DNA from: Nocardia aurea
Lineage (GTDB): Bacteria; Actinomycetota; Actinomycetes; Mycobacteriales; Mycobacteriaceae
Direction: 5' to 3'
Length of the DNA stretch: 64,000 bases
NCBI RefSeq assembly: GCF_003123685.1
Contig: NZ_QCYJ01000175.1
Location: forward strand, 124,001-188,000
The notes under the pieces are model-generated. The model saw only the letters and a list, made by a program, of their open reading frames with translations. It had not been told where the DNA came from and ran no database searches. Every line of letters begins with the position of its first letter. Position 1 is the stretch's first letter. Position numbers and translations under genes: made by a program. Shown piece after piece: positions 50,160 to 58,559 of this stretch.

Positions 50160-51466
50160 TTGGGCTGTGCCGGGCGAGGCAAACCGATCAGGTGCCACAC
50201 GCTGTCGCTGAGATGCCCTCCGCCAGAACACGGAACGACCTTCGGCTGGACCCAACATGATTCTACCCGCGAGCCCACTTCTGCGCGGTGCTGGGTGGAG
50301 TGCATCGAACCGACGAGCCTGATGGGGCCCCAGGCTTGCCAGAAAAGGTACCTAATGGTGTCTGCGGTTAGCCGCCGAGATCAGCGAAGAGTCGACTGGT
50401 GGTGGCCTCGATTCGTTATCTTTAGAGGATTGGTTCGTTTTCGGTTCTGCGAGCCGATTGCTGATGGGCTGCTTGGAAGCGGAGCCTCTGGTTCGTTGCG
50501 AGATTGTCTGAGCCCAAACGGCAGCGTAGGCGTCGGACTCAGCCAGGCGCGCTCGGTGACACGTGCGGATGGTACGCCGCTATCTCGATGACGCGCACCA
50601 TCGGATCCGGTAGGAACTGAGGGATATCGCGGTCGAAACCGTTGTCGGCGAAGCAATTTTCGCGGCGTTGGCACAGTCACGGCTACGGATTCGGAGTGGA
50701 CGGGCAACGTGGCCCTGGTTGTCCACCGCAAACGCTCTGTGCATCGCGATGATCGTTGGCGAGCTTGGCACGAAGGTCGCCAAGATCGTCACCGATGTGG
50801 TCGGACCACTCGTTGAGCAGCTGGAATCGCTCTTCACCAAAGTGCGGGCATGTGTTTGTTCCGCCGTGCCAAGTTCCTCAGCCTCAGGGGCCGACTCGCT
50901 CGCTGTTGCCCGGTGGCGGGGCGGCATTGATCAATCGCGAGGTCCTGGTCGATTCCCACCACCACCACCACCACCACCGCCGCCGAATCCGCCGGGCCAA
51001 CGCGTACTGGCGAGAACCAACTTCCCGGATGATCGACTACGCCCACATGTTCGATCTGGCCGGGCAATAGATGCAGCTTTCTGCGGGGACTGCGGCGCCG
51101 CTGAACTGTCGGAGCCGATAGAAACTGCACGATTCCGATCAACATGCCCCTGTAGTTGTCCCAATCATGCTGTCCTCGTGCGGGAGTGGCGCGACTGGCC
51201 CCTTCGATCCTCGCTGAGCCTCGTCATCGGGGAGCGCTCAGTGTGTCTGGCAGCAGGTTGGCATCGTCGATAATTATGCAGGTCAGAGGTGCCACTCGGG
51301 TGGTGGGTGGACTGGGCCTCTGTGTTCGGCGCTTGCTGTAAATGCCATCGTTGTAGTTTGCTGGTTGCGACGTCTGTGAAACTGGAGATAGTTGGGTTGA
51401 ATGATCGATGCAGTTTGACTACAACTGCTGTTGGTGTGGTGACGGGTGCAATCCTCGGAGGAGATG
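50160..51466. other. Degenerate or gene-poor region before the dpd operon
   Basis: About 1.3 kb without a convincing intact gene. On the minus strand, around 50590-50870, short in-frame stretches read like protein (DHIGDDLGDLRAKLANDHRD and, after two stops, ADNGFDRDIPQFLPDPM), suggesting a decayed gene. On the plus strand a frame ending near 51070 reads NAYWREPTSRMIDYAHMFDLAG after a run of His codons made by a CAC repeat. The last 200 bases before 51467 are AT-rich and should hold the queC promoter; I cannot place it securely. Confidence 0.5.
50946..50972 (+). repeat. Short CAC trinucleotide repeat
   Basis: A short run of CAC units inside the degenerate region; depending on frame it gives poly-His or poly-Pro. 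Such runs arise by slippage, and no role is evident. Confidence 0.6.
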
Positions 51467-52174
51467 ATGAACGTGGTCCAGAAGGCTGTGGTGCTGCTGA
51501 GCGGAGGGCTCGATTCCTCGACGGTCTTGGCTATCGCCAGGCACGAGGGGTACGAGACCTACGCTTTGAGCTTCCGTTACGGTCAGCGGCACAGTGTTGA
51601 ACTGGAGGCTGCCGAGCGTGTAGCGAAGGCGCTCGGCGCATCGGGGCATGTGGTGGCTGACATAGACTTGCGCGTCTTCGGCGGCTCGGCGTTGACGGCG
51701 GACATCGACGTTCCTCATCACGATCGAGCCGAGGATCTCGACGTCGGCGAGATCCCGATCACATATGTTCCCGCGCGGAACACGATCTTCTTGTCATTTG
51801 CCCTAGCGTGGGCTGAGACTCTCGGTGCCAGTGACGTCTTTATCGGTGTCAACGCTTTGGACTACAGTGGCTACCCGGATTGCAGACCGGAGTACATCGA
51901 AGCATACGAACGGATGGCGAACCTCGCGACCAAGGCCGGTGTTGAGGGGCGCCAGCAATTGAAGATCCACACGCCGCTGATCGAGTTGACCAAGGCGCAA
52001 ACCATCTCGCGCGGCCTGGAGCTGGGTGTGGACTACGGCCTGACTCACAGTTGCTATGACCCCCGCCCGGATGGTGCCGGTTGCAGAACCTGTGACTCGT
52101 GTTTGCTGCGTATTCGTGGCTTTGCAGAGATAGGCATGGCGGACCCAGCGCCATATGCCGCCGGGGTCGCGTGA
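51467..52174 (+). CDS. queC: 7-cyano-7-deazaguanine synthase
   Basis: The 235-aa protein has the PP-loop SGGLDSSTVL near residue 12 that activates ATP, and a C-terminal zinc cluster with Cys residues in SCYDPRPDGAGCRTCDSCLLR. QueC converts 7-carboxy-7-deazaguanine to preQ0 using ammonia and two ATP. The ATG follows GGAGGAG; an ATG three bases earlier and a GTG at 51446 are also possible. The queE start overlaps its stop by one base. It begins the operon that runs to the second DGQHR gene and supplies the base for DNA modification. Confidence 0.95.
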   Translation: MNVVQKAVVLLSGGLDSSTVLAIARHEGYETYALSFRYGQRHSVELEAAERVAKALGASGHVVADIDLRVFGGSALTADIDVPHHDRAEDLDVGEIPITYVPARNTIFLSFALAWAETLGASDVFIGVNALDYSGYPDCRPEYIEAYERMANLATKAGVEGRQQLKIHTPLIELTKAQTISRGLELGVDYGLTHSCYDPRPDGAGCRTCDSCLLRIRGFAEIGMADPAPYAAGVA

Positions 52175-52815
52175 TGGCGTATCAGGTCAAGGAGATCTTC
52201 TACACGCTCCAAGGAGAAGGTGGCAACGCAGGTCGCCCAGCTGTGTTCTGCAGGTTCGCTGCTTGCAACCTATGGAATGGCCGGGAGTCCGGGCGTAGTC
52301 GCGCGATCTGCAAGTTCTGCGACACCGACTTCGTGGGTACAGACGGGCCAGGGGGTGGCAGTTTCACGACAACAGCGGCATTAGCTGAGGCTGTCTCAGG
52401 CACATGGGAAGGGAATGCTCACCCACGAGCCCGCAGGCTTGTCGTGTGCACTGGCGGAGAGCCGTTGCTCCAACTCGACCAGCCACTGGTCGGGGCACTC
52501 CACGAAGCGGGATTCGAGATCGCTGTCGAAACCAACGGCACCCAGTCCGCGCCCCAAGGCTTGGACTGGATCTGTGTCAGCCCCAAGGCTGGCACAGATC
52601 TCGTCTTGACCGCGGGAGACGAACTGAAACTGGTATTCCCCCAAGACCAAGCGCCTCCGGAACTATATGAGTCGCTCGACTTTTCGTCGTTGCTTCTGCA
52701 ACCGATGGATGGACCCATGCTTCAGGAGAACACGAAAGCTGCGATCGAGTACTGCCTACAGCATCCACAATGGAGGTTGAGCGTGCAAACCCACAAGTAC
52801 ATCGGGATCAGGTGA
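52174..52815 (+). CDS. queE: 7-carboxy-7-deazaguanine synthase (radical SAM)
   Basis: The 213-aa radical SAM enzyme has the unusual cluster motif C31-x14-C46-x2-C49 (CNLWNGRESGRSRAICKFC), the QueE variant of CxxxCxxC, and the SAM-binding GGEPLLQ near residue 92. It ring-contracts 6-carboxytetrahydropterin to 7-carboxy-7-deazaguanine. Its ATG overlaps the queC stop by one base, and queD overlaps its stop by one base. It needs a reduced flavodoxin or ferredoxin not encoded here. Confidence 0.95.
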   Translation: MAYQVKEIFYTLQGEGGNAGRPAVFCRFAACNLWNGRESGRSRAICKFCDTDFVGTDGPGGGSFTTTAALAEAVSGTWEGNAHPRARRLVVCTGGEPLLQLDQPLVGALHEAGFEIAVETNGTQSAPQGLDWICVSPKAGTDLVLTAGDELKLVFPQDQAPPELYESLDFSSLLLQPMDGPMLQENTKAAIEYCLQHPQWRLSVQTHKYIGIR

Positions 52816-53186
52816 TGGAGATCTTCCGTGAATTCACCTTTGAAGCCGCTCACCGCCTACCGAACGTCCCCGACGGCCACAAATGCGCTCGGCTGCATGG
52901 GCATTCGTACAAGGTCGCTATTCATGTCAGAGGCGAGGTGGAGGCCGAGTCGGGGTGGGTGATGGACTTCGGCGAGGTCAAGAAGGCTTTTGCACCGCTG
53001 GCCGACCAACTCGATCATCACTACCTCAACGAAGTGCCAGGACTGGAAAACCCCACCAGTGAGGTGCTCGCACGTTGGATATGGCAGCAGTTAGCCGACG
53101 TGCTGCCCTTGTCTCAGGTTGTGGTTAGAGAAACGTGCACCTCCGGTTGCATCTACAGGGGAGAAGATGAACCACGTGCTGAGTGA
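52815..53186 (+). CDS. queD: 6-carboxytetrahydropterin synthase
   Basis: The 123-aa protein has zinc ligands H13 (AAHRL), H28 and H30 (HGHSY). The catalytic Cys24 is in GHKCARLHGH, the Asp-His pair in DQLDHHYLNE, and the late ETCTSG. QueD converts dihydroneopterin triphosphate to 6-carboxytetrahydropterin. It overlaps queE by one base, and its end is overlapped by the folE2 start. The Cys24 distinguishes it from eukaryotic PTP synthases. Confidence 0.95.
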   Translation: MEIFREFTFEAAHRLPNVPDGHKCARLHGHSYKVAIHVRGEVEAESGWVMDFGEVKKAFAPLADQLDHHYLNEVPGLENPTSEVLARWIWQQLADVLPLSQVVVRETCTSGCIYRGEDEPRAE

Positions 53187-53991
53187 TGTTCAAGCGCAAC
53201 CTGATACGCGCGGCATTGCCCTGGGCGAGGTCGGTATAGACGGACTGCGATATCCGTTGCTGGTCGCAGACGGCCAAGGGGGAAAGCGCGAAGTCGCCGC
53301 AACTGTCACGATGTCGGTAAGTCTCGGCGCTGACATCAAGGGGGCTCACCTGAGCAGGTTCATCGAGGTGCTGCAGGAGTGGCGCGATCAGCTTGGACCG
53401 GACAGCGCACTCAGCATGGTCGATGACCTCCGAGGCCGGATGGGAAGTACCAACGCGCGAGTGAAGATAGCGTTCCCGTACTTTCTCGAACGGCAGGCAC
53501 CCGTCACTGGAATCCCGTCATTCATGGATTATGCATGCGAACTGGATATCAGCGCGGATGACGCGAAAGCGGTTCTACTGCAGCAAGTCTGCGTGCCGGT
53601 CACAAGTGTGTGCCCGTGTAGCAAGGCCATCAGTGACCGCGGTGCGCACAATCAGCGCGGATGGGTCACCATTGGTGTGCGGGCGCGCGACCCTCGCGGT
53701 GATCTCTGGTTCGATGACCTCATCACCGTCGCCGAATTGTCCGGCTCCTCGCCGGTCTACAGCTTGCTCAAACGACCTGACGAGCGGCACGTCACGATGG
53801 CTGCCTACGACAACCCGGTCTTCGTGGAAGATATGGCCCGCAATGTTGTCACAGTTCTGCGCCGCGACAACAGGATCGCGGAGTACCGGGTGCGAGTCCT
53901 TAACGATGAAAGCATTCACAACCACGCGGCGTACGCCGAGTTCCCTTGGACGACAACAGATGAGATCGGTGGACGACCCGATGCCGGGTAG
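53167..53991 (+). CDS. folE2: GTP cyclohydrolase FolE2 (type IB)
   Basis: The 274-aa protein starts with the DVQAQPDTRGIALGEVGIDGLRYP segment and contains VTSVCPCSKAISDRGAHNQRG, with C149 and C151, the signature of type IB GTP cyclohydrolases. FolE2 makes dihydroneopterin triphosphate, the QueD substrate, and works with various metals. Its ATG lies 20 bases inside the queD end, so they are coupled. Encoding it here gives the cluster its own supply of the deazaguanine precursor, independent of the folate pathway. No QueF-type nitrile reductase is present, which fits preQ0, not preQ1, as the product. Confidence 0.92.
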   Translation: MNHVLSDVQAQPDTRGIALGEVGIDGLRYPLLVADGQGGKREVAATVTMSVSLGADIKGAHLSRFIEVLQEWRDQLGPDSALSMVDDLRGRMGSTNARVKIAFPYFLERQAPVTGIPSFMDYACELDISADDAKAVLLQQVCVPVTSVCPCSKAISDRGAHNQRGWVTIGVRARDPRGDLWFDDLITVAELSGSSPVYSLLKRPDERHVTMAAYDNPVFVEDMARNVVTVLRRDNRIAEYRVRVLNDESIHNHAAYAEFPWTTTDEIGGRPDAG

Positions 53992-54934
53992 GCGGTCTGA
54001 ATCGACGGTCCATATCGTGGTCACCTGTACGAACCGCAAGAGGCAAGTTGTACCCGAGAGCCTGAGACTGGGGAACTTACGCGAGCAACAACAGGGGTTG
54101 CGCTTCGCCGAATGGACTCGTCGCCTTACTGCCGAGCCACCAACAGTTCGCGCGCACGATCTCTATGGTGGTCAGCACTGGAACATTGCGCGTGGCCTTC
54201 CGACGCTGGTCGGTGCTCCGGCCCGGCTATGGGTCTGCTCGGCTGGCTACGGGCTTGTCGATGTCGACGCTTATCTTCACCCGTACGCAGCGACTTTTTC
54301 GATCGGGAACGAGGATTCGGTGGGGCGGGACAAGCTGGAAACCCGGCAATGGTGGCAGCGGTTGACCGATTGGGCTGGCCCGAGCGCCGACAAACCACGG
54401 TCTTTCGCGGACCTGGCTCGTCAGGATCCGGATGCGACGATAGTGGCGGTTCTGTCCAATACCTACCTGCCCGCGTGCGCAGATGACCTTCGTACGGCCG
54501 CTGGCCTCTTGCGATCCGCGGACAGGTTCACTGTCATCGGGCCGAACTTGCCAGCACGTGGACTGGAAGACGTGGTCATTCCGATTCCCGCACGTTTGCG
54601 CTCGGTCGTCGGGGGAAGCCTTCACGTTCTACATGCGCGCGCCGCCGCTCACCTGCTGTCGCAAATTGTGGCAAACGGAGCCGATCTCAGCCATAGGAAC
54701 CTTCGCGAGGTGGCGCTGCATGCTGTCGACACCGCTCCACCCGACACCAGTCGTCGCGCACCAGGGGTCCGCCTGTCCGACGACGCGGTGCGCGAGTACA
54801 TCCGCTCCCATCGCGGCGTCGAAAAATCAAGTGCCACCAGGCTTCTGCGGCGACTGCGAGACTCGGGCCAGTCATGTGAGCAAGGGCGGTTTAAGCATCT
54901 CTACCATGAGATTGCAAGGGAGGTGGAGAACTAG
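53981..54934 (+). CDS. YaaA/DUF6884-like protein, DpdC candidate
   Basis: The 317-aa protein has an N-terminal VVTCTNRKR strand, then AHDLYGGQHW and WVCSAGYGLVDVDAYLHPYAATF near residues 75-105. These are the usual motifs of the YaaA/DUF6884 fold. A helical C-terminal region with a winged-helix feel follows (DDAVREYIRSHRGVEKSSATRLLRRLRD). I recall DpdC, the enzyme that turns DNA-bound preQ0 into the amide ADG, being described as related to this fold, but cannot confirm it here. Its ATG lies inside the folE2 end, and its stop overlaps the next start (TAGTG). The position between preQ0 synthesis and DpdB/DpdA supports a role in the modification itself. The start could also be the ATG at 53960. 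Confidence 0.7.
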   Translation: MPGRRSESTVHIVVTCTNRKRQVVPESLRLGNLREQQQGLRFAEWTRRLTAEPPTVRAHDLYGGQHWNIARGLPTLVGAPARLWVCSAGYGLVDVDAYLHPYAATFSIGNEDSVGRDKLETRQWWQRLTDWAGPSADKPRSFADLARQDPDATIVAVLSNTYLPACADDLRTAAGLLRSADRFTVIGPNLPARGLEDVVIPIPARLRSVVGGSLHVLHARAAAHLLSQIVANGADLSHRNLREVALHAVDTAPPDTSRRAPGVRLSDDAVREYIRSHRGVEKSSATRLLRRLRDSGQSCEQGRFKHLYHEIAREVEN

Positions 54935-56076
54935 TGGCGAATAAAGACAACCACTGCTTGCGGCGGCGCGCGCTCTGCCTCGCACAGACAGAGAAGTACC
55001 CACTGTATGTGTTCACACTCAAGGCTGAAGAAATCCTAGAGATCGCCGATATCTCCAGAGTCAGTCGCAATGAGGCCGGCAAGCTGATCGGCTACCAGCG
55101 ACCGGAAGTTCGTCGACACATCCAAGAGATCATCGACTATCTCGACAGTGACCTCGCAATCTTTCCCAACCCGATCATCATGGCCCTGTCCGCACAAGTG
55201 CAGTTCCACGCCATTCGGGGCAACCGTATACCCGGTGATGAACTAGGTATCACCGGAACGGTGACTATTCCGCTTCCATCTGCCGGTCGTCCTAAGCCAG
55301 CATGGATCGTTGACGGCCAGCAACGCGCCATAGCCTTGTCACACGCTAAGAAGCGGGACTTCCCCGTGGCTGTCACCGCATTCGTGGCCGAATCGGTGCA
55401 GGTGCAGCGTGACCAGTTCATTCGTGTGAACAACACGAAGCCGCTTCCGCGTGGGTTGGTCACAGAATTGTTGCCCGAAGTCGACCGGCAACTTCCACCT
55501 CGACTGGCATTGCGAAAAGCGCCGTCAGAATTATGTGACGTGCTGAATCTTGATGAGCGATCGCCGATGCATGGCATGATCAAACGTACATCGACAGCGA
55601 AAGGATCCAGCGGCAAAGCAGTAATTACTGATACTGCAGTCGTTGACATGATCCAAGAAAGTATCACCTCCTCTTCCGGATGTCTTTATCCATACAGGGA
55701 CGTGCGCCAGAATGAAACTGACTTCGATGGAATCATTCATGCCTTAATTACATACTGGACTGCGGTACGGGATACGTTTCCCGATGCATGGGGCAAGCCC
55801 GCCAGTCGCAGCCGTCTTATGCACGGCGCAGGAATTCGTGCGATGGGGCGATTGATGGACAGAATATTGGGAACAGTGGATGCGCGCCGGCCTGACGCAC
55901 CTGAGATAATTCGACAGCATCTTGCGCTTGTGGAACCATATTGCCGTTGGACCTCGGGGATCTGGGACGAGAATGGACTGCGATGGAATGAGGTCCAAAA
56001 CATGCACAAGCATATCCAAGAACTGTCTAACTATCTGATCCGAGTGTATTTGAACGCACGGGCGGGTATGTCGTGA
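54934..56076 (+). CDS. dpdB: DGQHR-domain protein, DpdB-like (copy 1)
   Basis: The 380-aa protein contains the DGQHR-like core WIVDGQQRAIALSHAK near residue 124 and QFIRVNNTKPLPRGLVTELLPE near 160, plus LKAEEILEIADISRVSR early on. This ParB/DndB-like family binds nucleotide and DNA. In the known dpd system of Salmonella, DpdB works with DpdA and is needed to place preQ0 in DNA. The GTG overlaps the previous stop by one base, and its own stop overlaps dpdA by four bases. The gene is more AT-rich than its neighbours. A second, related copy follows dpdA. Confidence 0.85.
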   Translation: MANKDNHCLRRRALCLAQTEKYPLYVFTLKAEEILEIADISRVSRNEAGKLIGYQRPEVRRHIQEIIDYLDSDLAIFPNPIIMALSAQVQFHAIRGNRIPGDELGITGTVTIPLPSAGRPKPAWIVDGQQRAIALSHAKKRDFPVAVTAFVAESVQVQRDQFIRVNNTKPLPRGLVTELLPEVDRQLPPRLALRKAPSELCDVLNLDERSPMHGMIKRTSTAKGSSGKAVITDTAVVDMIQESITSSSGCLYPYRDVRQNETDFDGIIHALITYWTAVRDTFPDAWGKPASRSRLMHGAGIRAMGRLMDRILGTVDARRPDAPEIIRQHLALVEPYCRWTSGIWDENGLRWNEVQNMHKHIQELSNYLIRVYLNARAGMS

Positions 56077-57302
56077 AGTTTTATTTTCCAGACAGTCAAG
56101 ACCTCGTCAGTCCAACATACGATTTTATCCATGACGAATACTTGCCGACCCGCGTACGTCAGCGAGACGACTTATATGCGCACGAGGTTTTGGTTGCGCC
56201 CGCTTACGATGGGATCCTTGTTTCGAAAGCTATCGTCGACGGTTCGCTGCGCGGTGCCGGGAAATACTCAATGCCGCAGCGGCACCGCCTCTACAGGCTG
56301 GGAGTGCGGGGGTTCTTCCGCTTGCCTGACGACATAGCCACCCTGGGTGACTGTGGTGCGTTCAACTATGTCGACGAGCGTGAACCGCCTTATACGGTCG
56401 ACGAAGTACTCGACTTCTACGAAGAATGCGGATTCGATGCCGGAGTTAGTATCGATCACATCATACTAGGCTATCACCGCCCCAATAGCGCTAATCCGCC
56501 GCCGGACGAATGGACTGAACGACGCCGGATATCTCTGCGCTACGCTGAGAAATTTCTATCGGCAGTCATCGACCGGAGATCGCGACTGGAACCGGTTGGC
56601 GCTGCACAGGGGTGGGATCCTGCCAGTTACGCCGATAGTGTGTCCGAGTTACAGAAAATGGGGTACAAGCGCATAGCTCTGGGCGGTATGGTGCCGTTGA
56701 AGACCCCGGATATCCTGGATTGTTTGCGTGCGATCGACCCCGTACGGGCGGACGATACCGAATTGCACCTACTTGGGATCACTCGACTGGACACGATCGG
56801 AAAATTCGAGGCATTGGGAGTAACTAGTTTCGACAGCACATCTGCGTTCCGCCAAGCGTTCATGGATGATCGGGACAACTTCTACACCGAATCCAGCACC
56901 TACACAGCTATCAAGGTTCCGCAGGTTGACGGGAATCTCGCCCTCAAACGCGCAATACTCGCCGGACACGTCTCCCAGCGCGACGCGGTCCAGGCCGAAC
57001 GCGAGTGCTTGAACGCGTTGCGTGCCTTCGATGCTGGCCGTTGCAGCCTGACCGACGCGCTCGACCGTGTGCTGACCTACGAGGAGATAGTCGGCGTCAA
57101 AAGGAGCTACCGTGACGCCTACCGCCGCACACTGGAGGACGCGGCTTGGCAGTCCTGTCTCTGCGGGCTCTGCGCGAAGCACGGCATCGAGATGGTGATC
57201 TTCCGAGGTACCGAGCGGAACAAGCGACGCGGTTTTCATAACCTGTCGGTTCTCGCCGAAAAGATGAGAACGTTGCACACCGAACCAATGCCGGAGTCCT
57301 AG
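56073..57302 (+). CDS. dpdA: DpdA, TGT-like DNA 7-deazaguanine transglycosylase
   Basis: The 409-aa protein is a tRNA-guanine-transglycosylase relative. D93 in GDCGAFNYV matches the general acid/base Asp, and D254 in GVTSFDSTSAFRQAF the nucleophile Asp. C362, C364 and C367 with H389 (SCLCGLC ... RGFHN) form the zinc site. DpdA exchanges guanine in DNA for preQ0. Its GTG overlaps the dpdB stop by four bases (GTGA), and the second DGQHR gene follows after 13 bases. The lower GC and some rare codons mark it as acquired. It is the defining gene of the system. Confidence 0.93.
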   Translation: MKFYFPDSQDLVSPTYDFIHDEYLPTRVRQRDDLYAHEVLVAPAYDGILVSKAIVDGSLRGAGKYSMPQRHRLYRLGVRGFFRLPDDIATLGDCGAFNYVDEREPPYTVDEVLDFYEECGFDAGVSIDHIILGYHRPNSANPPPDEWTERRRISLRYAEKFLSAVIDRRSRLEPVGAAQGWDPASYADSVSELQKMGYKRIALGGMVPLKTPDILDCLRAIDPVRADDTELHLLGITRLDTIGKFEALGVTSFDSTSAFRQAFMDDRDNFYTESSTYTAIKVPQVDGNLALKRAILAGHVSQRDAVQAERECLNALRAFDAGRCSLTDALDRVLTYEEIVGVKRSYRDAYRRTLEDAAWQSCLCGLCAKHGIEMVIFRGTERNKRRGFHNLSVLAEKMRTLHTEPMPES

Positions 57303-57315
57303 AAGGAGTTTGCTT

Positions 57316-58422
57316 ATGGCCGACCGATACGAGATCAGGGTGCCGGCACTTGAAGTGCGGCAACGAGAGAGGCGAATTTACTGCTTCGCAATCGATGGCA
57401 AACGCCTGCACGACTTCACGACGGTGTCGCGCGTACGACGGACGGATCACGGAGATCTCGACGGTTACCAGCGCCCTGAGGTACTCAGTCATATCCGAGC
57501 GATCCAGCGCTACATCGAATCTCCGGAGGCGATGCTGCCCAACGCGGTCGTACTGGCGTTCGACACCCGGGTCCGGTTCGAATCCAGTCAGCGACGCAGT
57601 GACGTCGACTACTCGTCCATAGGTGAGTTGATCATCCCAGTTGATGAGACCCTCGATGAAGCCGACAAGCCCGGCCTGCTCGTGGACGGGCAACAACGAA
57701 TCGCTGCAATACGCGATGCCGATGTCGACGAGTTCCCCGTTGCCGTAGTCGCATTCATTGCCACGGGACAGGACGAGCAGCGCTCACAGTTCATCCTGGT
57801 CAACAACACAAAACCACTGCCCAAGGGCCTGATCCACGAGTTGCTGCCGGACTCGGCAGGCTACCTGCCACCGAAGTACGCCAGGCGCAAACTGCCCGCG
57901 GAGTTGATGACCCGGTTGAACATCGACACCGACAGCCCGTTCCGGGGCGCGATCGCGACCCCGACCTCGCCCGATGGTTACATCAAGGACAACAGTGTTC
58001 TCAAGATGATCGAGAACAGTCTCTACGACGGCGCGCTCTACCAATACCGCAACCCCGAGGACGGTTCAGGTGACGTGGAGCAGATGGTGCTACACCTCAA
58101 GATCTTCTGGAAATTGGTCGAGAGCACCTGGCCGATCGAGTGGAAGTTGCCGCCACGCAAGTCGCGACTTACGCACGGCGTCGGGATTCAGGCTCTGGGT
58201 TACGTGATGGATACGGTGACCGACCGGTACACCGCCGACCAGTTGCCCGAAGCCGGGGTCGAACACCACCTAGCAAAACTGCACGATATCGCAGCCTGGA
58301 CCTCGGGCACATGGGACCTTGGCCCCGACGATCAGCGGCGTTGGAATTCGTTGCAGAACACCCCAACCGATATCAAGTTGCTCACAAAGGCGCTCGCGGG
58401 GGCTTTGCGCGCTCGACGCTAG
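57316..58422 (+). CDS. DGQHR-domain protein, DpdB-like (copy 2)
   Basis: The 368-aa protein is a paralogue of copy 1. It shares DGYQRPEV, LLVDGQQRIAAIRDADVDEFPVAV near residue 120, SQFILVNNTKPLPKGLIHELLP, a KSRLTHGVGIQALGYVMD segment and WTSGTWDLGPDDQRRWNSLQN. Both keep the DGQQR form. It is GC-richer than copy 1, so the two probably have different histories. AAGGAG lies seven bases before the ATG. It may form a heteromer with copy 1 or act in another step. It is followed by a terminator facing the convergent restriction operon. Confidence 0.85.
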   Translation: MADRYEIRVPALEVRQRERRIYCFAIDGKRLHDFTTVSRVRRTDHGDLDGYQRPEVLSHIRAIQRYIESPEAMLPNAVVLAFDTRVRFESSQRRSDVDYSSIGELIIPVDETLDEADKPGLLVDGQQRIAAIRDADVDEFPVAVVAFIATGQDEQRSQFILVNNTKPLPKGLIHELLPDSAGYLPPKYARRKLPAELMTRLNIDTDSPFRGAIATPTSPDGYIKDNSVLKMIENSLYDGALYQYRNPEDGSGDVEQMVLHLKIFWKLVESTWPIEWKLPPRKSRLTHGVGIQALGYVMDTVTDRYTADQLPEAGVEHHLAKLHDIAAWTSGTWDLGPDDQRRWNSLQNTPTDIKLLTKALAGALRARR

Positions 58423-58440
58423 GACATCGCTCGTCGTTTG

Positions 58441-58471
58441 CCCGTCACTGCCCACTTGTGTCAGTGACGGG
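58441..58471. terminator. Terminator between convergent dpd operons
   Basis: CCCGTCACTG and CAGTGACGGG are exact 10-base complements across an 11-base loop. It separates the plus-strand modification operon from the minus-strand dpdD-like gene. Confidence 0.75.
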
Positions 58472-58559
58472 TGTAAATGATGCAGCGAGACGTTCAGGGT
58501 GTGCACCTTGTATGGGCCGCTGCCGTCGTGCCCGAACCGACGGGGTCAGGTCACTCCCG

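Noticed and set aside
50946..51070. A real poly-His protein
   Set aside because: The His run comes from a CAC repeat in one frame and poly-Pro in another; no ribosome-binding site or conserved start supports a gene.
51350..51425. A preQ1 riboswitch or paired operators before queC
   Set aside because: Two 8-base complementary segments exist 60 bases apart, but no preQ1 aptamer core could be recognised and the pairing may be chance.
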